NCBI GenBank assembly: GCA_030686995.1
Contig: CM060698.1
Location: 140,139,106-140,203,105 of the forward strand
Direction of reading: 5' to 3'
Origin: Artemisia argyi
Taxonomy: Eukaryota; Streptophyta; Magnoliopsida; Asterales; Asteraceae
DNA length: 64,000 bases
Shown here: positions 24,978 through 35,109 of the stretch, one piece after another
Layout of the letters: the number at the start of each line of letters is the position of its first letter
Position numbering within the stretch: the stretch's first letter is position 1
Program-made: the position numbers and the translations under genes
Notes under the pieces: generated by a model
Seen by the model: the letters and a program-made list of their open reading frames with translations, nothing else
Database searches by the model: none
Told to the model about the DNA's origin: nothing

Positions 24978-25418
24978 ATGTCACACAACACATCACCTGA
25001 TAATGAATCAGTTTACAACACACCACCAGAAGATTTGTTTCCCGTATTCCCATACGACAATCCACCACAAGATTTGTTTCCCGTATTCCCATATGACAAT
25101 CCACCACAAAACACTCCACTAGAATTTCTGTTTCCACCACAAAACAATCCACCGGCAAACAACCCACCACAAAACCAACCCAATACCTTTGGGTTGACTG
25201 ATGAAGAACTCTTCAAGCAAGATATGCAAATGTTGTTAGAGGTTCAAGCGGAGGAACAACGTCAGGCAAGAGCTCGTGAGGCATATGCAAAAGCTAAAGA
25301 CGATTGAAGAAACCGTCGAGCAGAATGGCGATGGAAAATGGGGTTAAACTGTGTATCATCGAGTGAGGACGATTCCAGTGCCGACTATTCGAGTGACGAG
25401 GGTTATGGCACAGACTGA
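24978..25418 (+). pseudogene. unknown Pro/Asn-rich ORF of copy A
   Basis: MSHNTSPDNESVY opens a 109-aa frame with a duplicated DLFPVFPYDNPPQ segment, NNPP/NQP repeats and an amphipathic helix (EELFKQDMQMLLEVQAEEQR). A TGA at 25305-25307 is followed by 36 in-frame codons ending DDSSADYSSDEGYGTD at 25418, so the original protein was probably about 146 aa. The acidic Tyr/Ser tail resembles that of the ORF at 11502. Function is unrecognised. It could be ORF1-type cargo or the N-terminus of a lost longer protein. Confidence 0.4.
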
Positions 25419-25857
25419 ATCATTTTACTGATTCGTAGTTTATTTTAATTGTAAGTTAATCGTACGTTGTTTAATGTATTTCAATTCCATATATTATGTA
25501 TTTTAATTCCGTGTTTAATGTATTTTCATTTCGTTTTTAAAAAACAATTACTCATTTCCATGTTTCCATATTTAAAACATTTTACAAATCATTTACATCT
25601 CCAAATATACTTTTAATCTTATATTTACACAAAATAAATACAAGAAAACCAAAAGAAAAGAAAAAACAAAACAAAAAACAAAAAACAAAAAAAAAACGAG
25701 TTGCAGTGGATTTCAGCTCGTTGTGCAAATGAACACTTCTTCACCGGCCCACGGCGAGCTTCACATGTTGTGGCAACGAGCAACAACGAAACAACAAGCT
25801 TCTCCACGTAGGAGTGGTGAGGGTCGGTGAGCCCACACCTTCCCCTCTTATTATTAT

Positions 25858-26107
25858 GGGTATGTTTTGTATATTAGATTGCTGAAATATTATGCTTATT
25901 TTTAGAGAAAAATGTTATTTAAATTTTAAAATATTTGTTTGATAAACATAAGTTATAAAATATTATAAAAAGAATAATTTTCATAATCGCTAAAAATCAA
26001 ATGTTACTTCTAGCTTATTAAAAAAATATTTTTCTAAACTTTCCTCTTCATCTCTATTTATAGCTCCATCTCCAATTCTTGTTAGCTTCTTTTAGCCAAA
26101 CATACCA
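25858..26107. mobile_element. hAT-like MITE candidate
   Basis: GGGTATGTTTTGT at the left and GCCAAACATACC at the right are imperfect inverted ends around about 225 bp of AT-rich sequence. From 26108 to 26460 I see nothing coding. Confidence 0.4.
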
Positions 26108-26459
26108 TTTGTTTCGTATTGATTTAGGAGGTTCAAGTCCTTTGTCAAACGTAGAGTTGCAATGCAAGCTTTTACAGATGACTTTTAACTATTTAAAAAA
26201 GTTATCTGTATGACTTGATCCATTGTAAGAAGCTAAGATGTCGCTGGAGCTTTTTTCTACATGCTCCTTCAACTAGCATTTCATTTAGTAGCTTATTTTG
26301 TTTATATGCTCCATCAATCTATGTCAGCTAAACGAGACTTATTTTTAATGATAGCTTATTTTTCTAAAAAAAAATAAGCTCATGCTATGATAAGTTCGCG
26401 CGCCGCCCTTAAAACATAATTTAACAGCAAAAAATAAACGCTGTTTTGGATTCATTTTT

Positions 26460-27206
26460 AGTAAGCACTTTGGTGTTCTTCATGGAGGGCAATTTGAAAC
26501 ATTAGACGGCTTGGATTGGAAGTTTGTGATATTGGTTCGTGGTGGTCAAGATCATATTTGCATATGTTCCCTATTTGTTGATAACAAAAAGGGGAAGAGA
26601 TGTTAGAGTGGTATGGCATCGATTAAGGGGAAGATAAAGATTGTTTCATTCATGGCGAGATTTAACTATCTCAACTTCTCTACTTCGTCTAGGGAAGTTC
26701 GTACATGACTTTGCTTGTTTTGTCATCATCAAATAGGGGAAGATTGTTGGGATTCTTGATTTGATATGACAAAATAAATAAAAGAATGAAACAAAAGGAC
26801 TATAATGCAAAGCTGTAATTCTACAAAAGATGAAGAATGAAACAAGAAGGAATTGTTTGCAAAAGAAGATTTACTTATTAGTCATTCGTAGTCTTTTGTA
26901 ATTCCTAAATCTCTAGCATATAAAGAGATCAAGGGTACAGGTTTTATATATGTCTTCCACAATGTAAAATACAAAAAAGTGTGTGTGTCTAGGGCGTGTG
27001 TTTATGCCAACGCCTAGACTAGAGTTGTTTAGTTACCACCAAGATCGAAGGTGTCTTTGATCCCTGTTACAGTTAGTTAACATGTTATATTCTGATCAAA
27101 TATAATTGGAGGTGACTGGGAAAAACCTTGTGTCAATAACTTTGATTTGTTTTAATTCCGCTGTATATATTGTCATTGTTATTATTTAACCCTATTGCTC
27201 AAAACA
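26460..27206 (+). mobile_element. 3' end of a Ty1/copia element with LTR
   Basis: A purine tract AAATAGGGGAAGAT precedes an LTR at 26745-27206 that starts TGTTGGGATTC and ends CTCAAAACA (462 bp). Its ends, size and U5-like text (TTTTAATTCCGCT) resemble the complete copia LTR at 62140-62619. No primer site follows, so this is a 3' LTR. The 285 bp before it look like the end of the internal region, without a clear ORF. Confidence 0.55.
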
Positions 27207-27228
27207 ATCCAAGGAGTCTATCAAACTC

Positions 27229-28315
27229 CACAAGCCGAGTCTTACCTAGTTCTAACTAGGTCTTGGCCAGAATAGCCGAGTCTTACCTAGATCTAACCGG
27301 GTCTTGGCCAGAGTAGCCTAGTCTTACCGAGTCTTACTTGGTTCTAACTGGGTCTTGGCCAGAATAGTCGAGTCGTGCCTTGTTCTAACTGGGTCTTGGC
27401 CATAATAGCCGAGTCTTACGTGGATCTAACTAGGTCTTGGCCAGAATAGCAGAGTCTTACCTGGTTCTAACTGGGTTTTGGCCAGAATAGCCGAGTCTTG
27501 TCTGGTTCTAGCTGAGTCTTGGCCAGAATAGCCGAGTCTTACCTGGTTCTAGCTGGGTCTTGGCCAGAATAGCCGAGTCTTACCTGGTTCTAGCTAGGTC
27601 TTGGCCAGAATAGCCGAGTCTTACCTGGTTCTAACCAGGTCTTGGCCAGAATAGCCGAGTCTTACCTGGTTCTAACCGGGTCTTGGCCAGAATAGCCGAG
27701 TCGTACCTGGTTCTAACCGAGTCTTGGCCAGAATAGCCGAGTTGTACCTGGTTCTAACCTCGTCTTAGCCAGAATAGCCGAGTCGTACCTGGTTTTAACC
27801 GGGTCTTGGCCAGAATAGCCGAGTCTTACCTGGTTCTAACCGGGTCTTGGCCAGAATAGCCGAGTCTTACCTGGTTCTAACTGGGTCTTGGCCAGAATAG
27901 CCGAGTCTTACCTGGTTCTAACTAGGTCTTGGCCAGAATAGCCGAGTTTTCTAAATAGGTCTTGGCCAGAATAGCTGAGTCTTACCTGTTTCTAACTGGG
28001 TCTGAGTCTTGCCTGTTTCTAACTGGGTCTTGGCCAGAATAGCCGAGTCTTACCTGGTTCTAACTTGGTCTTGGCCAGAATAGCCGAGTCTTACCTGGTT
28101 CTAACTGGGTCTTGGCCAGAATAGCCGAGTCTTACCTGGTTCTAACTTGGTCTTGGCCAGAATAGCCGGGTCTTACTTGATTCTAACTGGGTCTTGGCCA
28201 GAATAGCCGAGTCTTACCTGGTTTTAACTTGGTCTTGGCCAGAATAGCCGAGTCTTACCTGGTTCTAACTAGATCTTGGCCAGAATAGCCAAGTCTTACA
28301 TGGTTCTAACCAGGT
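27229..28315. repeat. 41-bp minisatellite, about 26 copies
   Basis: The unit contains CGAGTCTTACCTGG, TTCTAACTGGG and TCTTGGCCAGAATAG. Nearly every unit keeps the 41-bp period; one shortened unit occurs near 27945-27960 and a rearranged one near 28000. Variation concentrates at the CTGG/CCGG/CAGG position. The half-palindrome ACCTGGTTCTAACCAGGT appears in some units. As 41 is not a multiple of 3, no protein is encoded. Confidence 0.95.
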
Positions 28316-28469
28316 AAGACAACATAGTACTCGGATTCCAAGTTTACTACTATCTGTTTGTTCTTTACCAGGTTGTCCAAAAAACATGCTTTTATAAACA
28401 ATAACTAAGAGCTACAAAATATAAACTATGAAGAATGCTCTACTGTGCAAGCAATGTCTAGATGCCTAA

Positions 28470-30372
28470 GAGGGGAAGGTGTCATTCTTTGCCCAAGCTC
28501 GCCAGTCCTACGTGGACAATATCTATCCCTCGCCACAGCTCGTTGTGACTACCCCCTCGTCGTCCTTCGCCACTAGGGAGGTACTCGTCTGCACGACGAG
28601 GAAATTATCTGACAAAAGGGACAATGCAAAAGTGAAAAGGGAACGTTGCAACAAGGATTCAAACGATAATATTATCGTTTAATATAAATGATACATTTTT
28701 TTTCCTTAAAAAAAACCTTAACAAACTCTATAAATACCAAATCATTTACACACAATTTTCTCACTACCATTTAACCAAAAAAATAAAAACTTCTATATCT
28801 CAACTCCAATTCGACCAAAAAAATGTCTCAAAACCCGAACGAAGGAGGCTATTTCACGCATCTCCTAACTTCAAACCAACGACAATACGGGGGGTCGTCA
28901 AACTCTTCTACTCCCCCGTTGCAAAATTCCCCACATTCTTCATCACCATATGGTTCACAACAATTCAATCCAGTGGAGGTTTATGCTAACCAACAACTTG
29001 CGTTTCAAAAAGGATTCGTAACTCATTCTCAATGAATGTTGGCACCACAATTTTATAACCCGTCTTAACCATCCTCGTTTCCTACTCATCAATGACAACC
29101 CCAAGTCGAATCACAACAAGCATTCGAATCACATCCATCCGGTCCACAGTTTAAAGTACCAAAAGCACGGTCACCGGCCAAAGGTAGAGGCAAAAAAACC
29201 AAGTCCGAAAAAGCAAAAAGAGTCATAAATTTAGTCACCGATGATGACGATGACTTAGAAGTAGCAGGTCAAACGCGTGTGAGTCGGAAATGGTCCAAGG
29301 GAGAAGAAAAACTTCTTGAAAAAACTTGGATAGGAATTTCCCAAGACAAAAATTTGGCAATGACAAAGACGCCGACTTCTTTTGGAACGAAATTACTGAG
29401 GCGTTTAATGAGCAAACTTTGGAGGACCCTCGTACCAAGAATATGCTAACCGGTAAATGGACGAGGCTTAACGGTGACTTCCAAAAAATCAACGCTATTT
29501 ATAAGCATGTCCAATATCGAAGTGGTGAAAATGAGCACGATCATATCAACAATGCCAAGATGAACTTCGAAAAACACTTTGGTTCGAGGGGTTTCACGTA
29601 TGAGCATGTTTGGGAGATCTTGAAAAATTACCCGAAATGGGATGCCGAGGATCCGATAAACATTACATGTATCGAGGATGTATTCGGCCCGGACAAATGA
29701 CCTCGTCCCGAAAGAAACAATAAACGAGCTAGAAAGAAACAAAAGTCGACGGAAAGTCGAGCGCGGTGAGCTCCGGTGGGAGTCAAACGAGTACTTTTTC
29801 GGGACAATTATCCGAAAAGTATACGTAAGTAAAAGACGCTCAACGGGTTATTACGAGGCGAGGAGGAAGAGGGAAGAAAAGGTGTTAGAGAAGGAAGCAA
29901 GGGTGTTGGAAATGAAGTAAATGCAGATGCTCATGCTAGATGCAGCTTGGTTACTGACCCGGTGAGAGCCGAAATCATTCGAAGGAGACAAGCAAGGATA
30001 ACCAAGAAATACCAAAGTCTCAATGACTACGATAGTGAATAAAATGTTTAATCTTCATATTAGTAGTATGTGTTGTATTTTTTTTTTATTTTCGTATCGT
30101 GTGTGTGTGTATATATATATATATCGTATTTTAACTTTTTTATTTGATGAAATAAAATTAATATGTTGTACTATTTTTAATTATTTGTGAAATGAATTTA
30201 ATTTATTTAATGAAATGAATAAAAAAAAATAAAGTTGTAAGTGGTGGGCCCTAAATGAGTAAGTTGAAGTTAGTTATTAGTGTGGAGAGGTTAGTTGTGA
30301 AGAGGTGTTAAATGTGATGTGGCAGCCGTGGCGAAATGAGTAATTTTTGCTTGTCATTGACACCTTTCCCTC
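28470..30372 (+). mobile_element. PIF/Harbinger-like element, copy B
   Basis: It begins GAGGGGAAGGTGTCATTC and ends GACACCTTTCCCTC, flanked on both sides by TAA (28467-28469 and 30373-30375), the expected 3-bp target duplication. It is 1903 bp long with a TATA box at 28729-28736 and one Myb-like ORF. The 3' part is AT-rich with a GT/AT microsatellite near 30100. No transposase gene is present, so it is non-autonomous. Confidence 0.8.
28823..29920 (+). pseudogene. Myb/SANT-like DNA-binding protein of copy B
   Basis: The frame starts MSQNPNEGGYFTHLL, is Ser/Gln-rich, and has in-frame stops at about 29033 (TGA), 29066 (TAA) and 29093 (TGA). It then reads a basic, nuclear-signal-like stretch (KGRGKKTKSEKAKR) and an acidic one, then the Myb-like motif SRKWSKGEEKLLEKTW. 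A one-base shift near 29345 leads into the 124-aa frame 29326-29700 with FFWNEITEAFNE, LTGKWTRLNGDFQK and YEHVWEILKNYPKWD. TGA at 29698 could be CGA mutated; basic sequence (NNKRARKKQK) continues. PIF/Harbinger Myb-like proteins bind element ends with the transposase; many host genomes hold relatives annotated as L10-interacting MYB proteins. Inactive. Confidence 0.7.
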
Positions 30373-30375
30373 TAA

Positions 30376-31630
30376 CACTGCATAGGCAATTTCCCATTAT
30401 TTATTCCCATCCCTCCCGCCTTTTCACTTTTCCCTCTAAAAACACTACTCTCACCAAACAAATCCTCCGCCGTCATGACCTGCCACCGTCCGTCCGCCAC
30501 TCCTGGCCTGCTACTGTTGCCGATCACATTGACACCGTCCACCGCCATTCAAATTCCGATTACCATTCGTCATCAAGGTTTAATTCCTGACTTGTTGATC
30601 CGGTGTTGGTGGTTAAAATGAATGTTTATTTTGTATAATTTAGGTGATGAAATTAGATGTTTTGATTAAATTGGGTGTTGGCTAATTTTCCCCTAAAATA
30701 TGATATTATTTTGACTAATAGTTGAAATTAGTTTTCATCAAATAACCTATATTTGTTTTCATGGAATAAGCTATATAAGTATCAGTTGCTTTTTGTAAAT
30801 AAGTATTAGTTGTGGGGATTTTCTAATATGTGCCACCATGGCATATGTTTATGTGTATTTATTAAGGGTTCTGTTAACAACAACCTATTGGTTTGTGTTT
30901 AAACATACCTTAATTAAAAATTTTGCATTAAATGAACACTAAACACTCCATGTTTAACCTCACATTCCATGTTTAAAATAAAAAAATATGTATAATTATG
31001 AAATATACTACTTCATTTAATGCAAAATTTTTAATTAAGTTATGTTTAAACACAACCTCATGAGTTGTGGTTAACAAAACCCATTTATTAAATACAATAA
31101 TTTCCTAAATTATGTTAATTTCATATAAAACAATATTAAATATGGTAAATGAAAGCAAATTAGGAAATTATTAATTTCAAGTAACATTCAAACATTGCAA
31201 CTTATGTTTATTAAATGGTTCTAATTGAGTACCACCATGGCACAAATTAGAAAAAGCCATAGTTGTGTGATAGTATGAACAAACTGTTATATTGCATAAA
31301 TGCTAATCAAAACTGGACTATACTTGTGTTTCAGATAAAACGTATGGCTTAAGCGCCAATGGAAACTGGACATAAATGGAACTCTTTAGTTATTAGTTAT
31401 TACTTGTGTTCACACTTTCACTTCTATTTTTCTTGGTACATATATGAAGAAAATGATGTATAGTAAGTTTCATATAGTTTATTGAGCTGCTTAATTGCTT
31501 GTTTCTTCAAATGCTGGTGTGTTTTGGCTAACTTAATTGTAGATAATATTGGCTGTTACCAGTTGACGTGAGCTCGTTAAGTACCATATAATTGCATTTT
31601 GCTAATTTATATTAATTGGACACGTTATGC
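30376..31630. other. unassigned region
   Basis: A CT-rich, possibly transcribed stretch (30380-30590) contains CCTCCGCCGTCATGACC and may be a 5' leader for the exon-like blocks at 31637. The rest (30600-31620) is AT-rich with no supported feature. Confidence 0.35.
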
Positions 31631-31748
31631 AGGAATCATGGCTAGAGATAATAATAGCATATGTAAGGGCCGCAGTGGAAATAGAGGTATCGCTGGTAGT
31701 AGTATACCCGGGTGTGGTAATTCGGATGCAGACTATAGGCATTGGTGG

Positions 31749-32044
31749 TAGAGATGGCAAAAAAATCCGTACCCGACGGGGACCCGATCCCCAAATCCGA
31801 TTTGACTGGAGAATCCCCGAGTTGACCGGGGATGGGGATGGGGATGGGGACGGGGAATCCCCGAATTATAAAACCGGGGATGGGGGCGGGGATGGGGATA
31901 ACAAAAATCCCCGACCCCGAACCCGAATCCGAACTTTTAATGCATAAGTATACACTGTATAAGTTATATGTCTATTAATACCACATATACTTGTATATGT
32001 ATATGTTATTGAATACTGAATAGTGACAAGTATTATACTTGAAG

Positions 32045-32078
<34 letters not shown>

Positions 32079-32508
32079 TGTATGTATGTATGATATTTAG
32101 TTTAAAAATGTTAAGCACTAACTACATAGTATTCTACCAATATTTTGTTCGAATACACACATTCGATACAGTTTTTTTATTTATATTATGTGATGTTTCA
32201 ATATTTACGATATTTTAAAGTTGAATGACATTTTAATTAATCCAACTATGTATGATGTATGCTTTTTAAGACATTTATAGATCAGTTCTTTATATTTTTG
32301 ATTACTTATGTAATTTTTATGCTCAACTTATAAGGCCAGAAAATCCCCGAATCCCCGTGGGGATCCCCGATCCCCATTGGGGATGGGGATGGGGATGTAA
32401 AATGATTCCCCGATGGGGATGGAGGCGGGGATGGGGATGGGGAGTGAGAAACGGGGATGGGGATGGTAAATACAATCCCCGATAATCCCCGCCCCGTTGC
32501 CATCCCTA
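31749..32508. mobile_element. 760-bp non-autonomous hAT element
   Basis: Terminal repeats TAGAGATGGCAA and TTGCCATCCCTA are flanked by the perfect 8-bp duplication ATTGGTGG (31741-31748 and 32509-32516). Both subterminal regions consist of GGGGAT/ATCCCC units in clusters. The core is AT-rich with a TATG microsatellite at about 32048-32092. No transposase is encoded. Confidence 0.9.
32048..32092. repeat. (TATG)n microsatellite
   Basis: About 11 TATG units lie in the core of the hAT element. Confidence 0.95.
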
Positions 32509-33522
32509 ATTGGTGGTAGTAGTAGTATATCGGGATGCGGTCATCTGGATCCGTGGTGGTATTAATGACAATACCAGAGACATCACAACATGCACTTGGT
32601 TCAAACTTGCCAAAATCAATGCCTAATCATCCATCACAAAGGATGATGATTTCTCTCTTTCATGGCGGGTATGTATCAAAATATATAATGAAGGTGATAT
32701 TACTTTCTTTTTTACCTAATATTTATTGTTTCCATCCTGTAGATTTGCAGAAGGCCATATTACCCGCGATATTATATGTATGTTCAAAACCATGTTTTAT
32801 GCTCATGTGAAACTTCCTGATGTAGTTTTATATCACCTAAAAAGTTTTCTGCTTAAGTTTTGAGTTTATTACAGAAGTTAGTAACATTATTTGATCAAAT
32901 GTGGCGACAAAAATCATATTATTCAATTATAATTTGGTGTTTTGAACCTGTTTGGCCTATCTGACTTGTTTCCTGTCAACCGCATTGACCCATTTGACCC
33001 ATCTCCTATTGAGACATGCTTTCTTTATTTGACTTGAACCCTTTGAAAGTATTGTGCTTTGGAATGGTGCCTAAATAAACCTTACTGCCTGTGCAACGCT
33101 TTTGGATTGCAGATTCTGTCCGATTGCAGATTAATCTCGATGGACTAAGTTCTTCTCTAAAGTTCATCCAGTCACAGGAAGTATGTATAACTTTGTAAAT
33201 ATTGTCTTTAACATAGGCTTGATATTAACTAGTTTTACTTATTAAAATTTTCTGCATATTTAGTACAATTAACAGAACATAGCCTGACATCTGTCTTTGT
33301 ATCCACTTCATGCTCGTCTTGAATGCTCTTCCTTGGTAGAACATCAACCAAATTCTAATGGTGCACAAACTGGTTGCAAGTTTAAGGTATGCTCTTTATG
33401 GCCAATTGTCATATAAGGGGTGTTTGGGTAAGCTTAATTTAAGTGCTTAATAACTTATTGTATTTTGGAAAAGCTATTAAGCACTTTGAAGGTGTTTGGT
33501 TAAGCTTATGTCAAAAGGCTTA

Positions 33523-35100
33523 TGTGGAAAACTAGAAGGGGGGTTGAATAGTTTACCGCTTTTTATTGTTAATTATTTATTCAAACTTTACGTTTGTTTA
33601 ACGATATAGACTCAAATTACTTGTTTTAATATTTGAAAAGCTTTACGTTTGATCAAAGATATAAACTCAAAATACTTGTTAATCTTTGAAAAGCTTTACG
33701 TGTAATTAATGATTCTAAATAAAGACAATATGTAATATGCAAAGATAAAGAAAGAAACGATCAAACCACAACACGATTATTTATCGTGGTTCGGCTACAA
33801 GTACTCTTTTTCCTTGCCCTACATCCACGCCCCGAGTTTCCAACTTGAGAGTTTCAAGCACTAGTCAACAAGCTCCTTTCACGGGTGGAGAAACCTTTAC
33901 AATCGTCGCTTACACTTTATCCGGTACAAAGCTAGATACCGGGTCCTAGTTCAAGGTAGAACCAACCTAACGTCGCGTATCCACTATTTCCGACACTAAG
34001 CTAGATGTCGAGTTCTTTTACAAGGGTACAATCACTCCCGATAGTTCTTTTATAAGGGTACAACAACTCCCGTCACACTATGTATTTTGAGGCCTAAAAT
34101 ACTAACCGATCACTTCTACACAAGATACAAATGAAGTATAAACTATCAAAGTTCATACATAATAAAGCTAACAAGTCTTGCAACTCTTGAGTTGAAACTT
34201 GTAACTTCTTGGAAGAACTTATGAACTCCTTTGCTACATAAGAGAATCACACAAGTCAAATGTTACTGAGTTAGATGAGAGAATACGTGAAATATATGTC
34301 CTAAAGTGATGGGTGAATTCTTGCAAGTGGCTTGATATTTATAGCCAAACCAACCAGTAGTCTGGCGGATCCGGCGGAACCTTAGAATGGGTTCCGCCCA
34401 TGTACCCTGAGGGTTCCGCCAAGACTGTCAGGAAAACATGCAAGAACTCTTTCTATATCTAGCAATGTCACATCAAGTAGTCAAACACACAATTGTGTAA
34501 GAAGTCTTATGGAGAGTCAAACACATAAGGTTTCCATAAATGCATGATATGATGTAAGTCTTATGGAGAGTCAAACACATAAGCTTTCCATAAATGCAAG
34601 ATGTGATGTAACATATACTATATTAAGAAATAAAAACAATGTTATGTTAAAAGAGAAATGTAAAATCTAGTTATACAAGACTTAAAACTAAAGTGATGTA
34701 TTTACTATAAACAAAAGTTCATACTTTGTCATTAACAAAACTTAGCAAAGATCGTAAAATATAAATAACGTTTTTAGACGATATTTGTATTAACAATCTC
34801 CCCCTTTTTGTTGATGACAAAACATAAACTTTATTTATAAGTAAGCCACAAGTTTTAGTGTTAAGTCTTATAAAGTCTGTATTAAAACTTGTTTTTGCTA
34901 AGATATGATGTGATATGCAAGAGAAAAGATGAGAACAAGTTTAATATAAATTCTCCCCCTTTTTGTCGAAACAAAAAGAAGAGTAGTGAAGCGGAGCTAT
35001 GCACATGCTCCCCCTTGGTTGATACTCCCCCTAAAATGAGTGTCAAGAAAGGAGACATGGATTTTGAACCTACAAAAAAATGTTAGTAGTCGCAATAGAC
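33523..35100 (-). mobile_element. Ty1/copia LTR and adjoining 3' internal region
   Basis: On the minus strand a purine tract AAAAAGGGGGAGAT precedes TGTTAATACAAATATCG at 34795, a copia-style polypurine tract and LTR start. The LTR probably ends near 33523 (CTAGTTTTCCACA), about 1273 bp. A 55-bp tandem duplication containing CTTATGGAGAGTCAAACACA lies at about 34503-34612. The internal remnant runs right to about 35100, where the Athila fragment begins. No coding sequence remains. Confidence 0.55.
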
Positions 35101-35109
35101 GAGCATAAA

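Larger units (their letters stand above)
23772..25847 (-). mobile_element. PIF/Harbinger-like element, copy A
   Basis: The right end ACACCTTCCCCTC at 25835-25847, followed by TTA, matches the terminus of copy B. The left end (GAGAGTGGAAGG and about 120 bp of subterminal sequence, for example CAACTTACTCATTTG) matches the reverse of B's right end, so A lies inverted relative to B. The left target duplication is unclear because of the adjoining MITE. It carries two divergent ORFs (24531-24201 minus, 24978-25418 plus), each behind a TATA box. No transposase is present, so it is non-autonomous. Confidence 0.7.
31637..33387 (+). pseudogene. exon-like blocks of an unrecognised gene, split by a hAT element
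   Basis: After a TGCAG acceptor at 31632 the frame reads MARDNNSICKGRSGNRG up to the hAT insertion. On the far side, a frame with LMTIPETSQHALGSN and HPSQRMMISLFHGG runs to a GT at about 32670. Further exon-like blocks with AG/GT borders are at 32743-32776 (FAEGHITRDII), 33113-33180 (SVRLQINLDGLSSSLKFIQS) and about 33341-33387 (NINQILMVHKLVASL). Removing the hAT element leaves three consecutive TAG codons and a Gly/Ser-rich segment duplicated out of frame, so the gene looks broken. I do not recognise it. Confidence 0.3.

Noticed and set aside
25013..25216. minus-strand Gly-rich ORF
   Set aside because: It is the reverse of the NPP-rich ORF of copy A.
27229..28315. CRISPR-like repeat array
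   Set aside because: The repeats are head-to-tail with no unique spacers, units diverge from each other, and the DNA is plant nuclear.
31627..31947. plus-strand GDGDGD protein
   Set aside because: It reads through the hAT element's GGGGAT array and crosses the insertion site.
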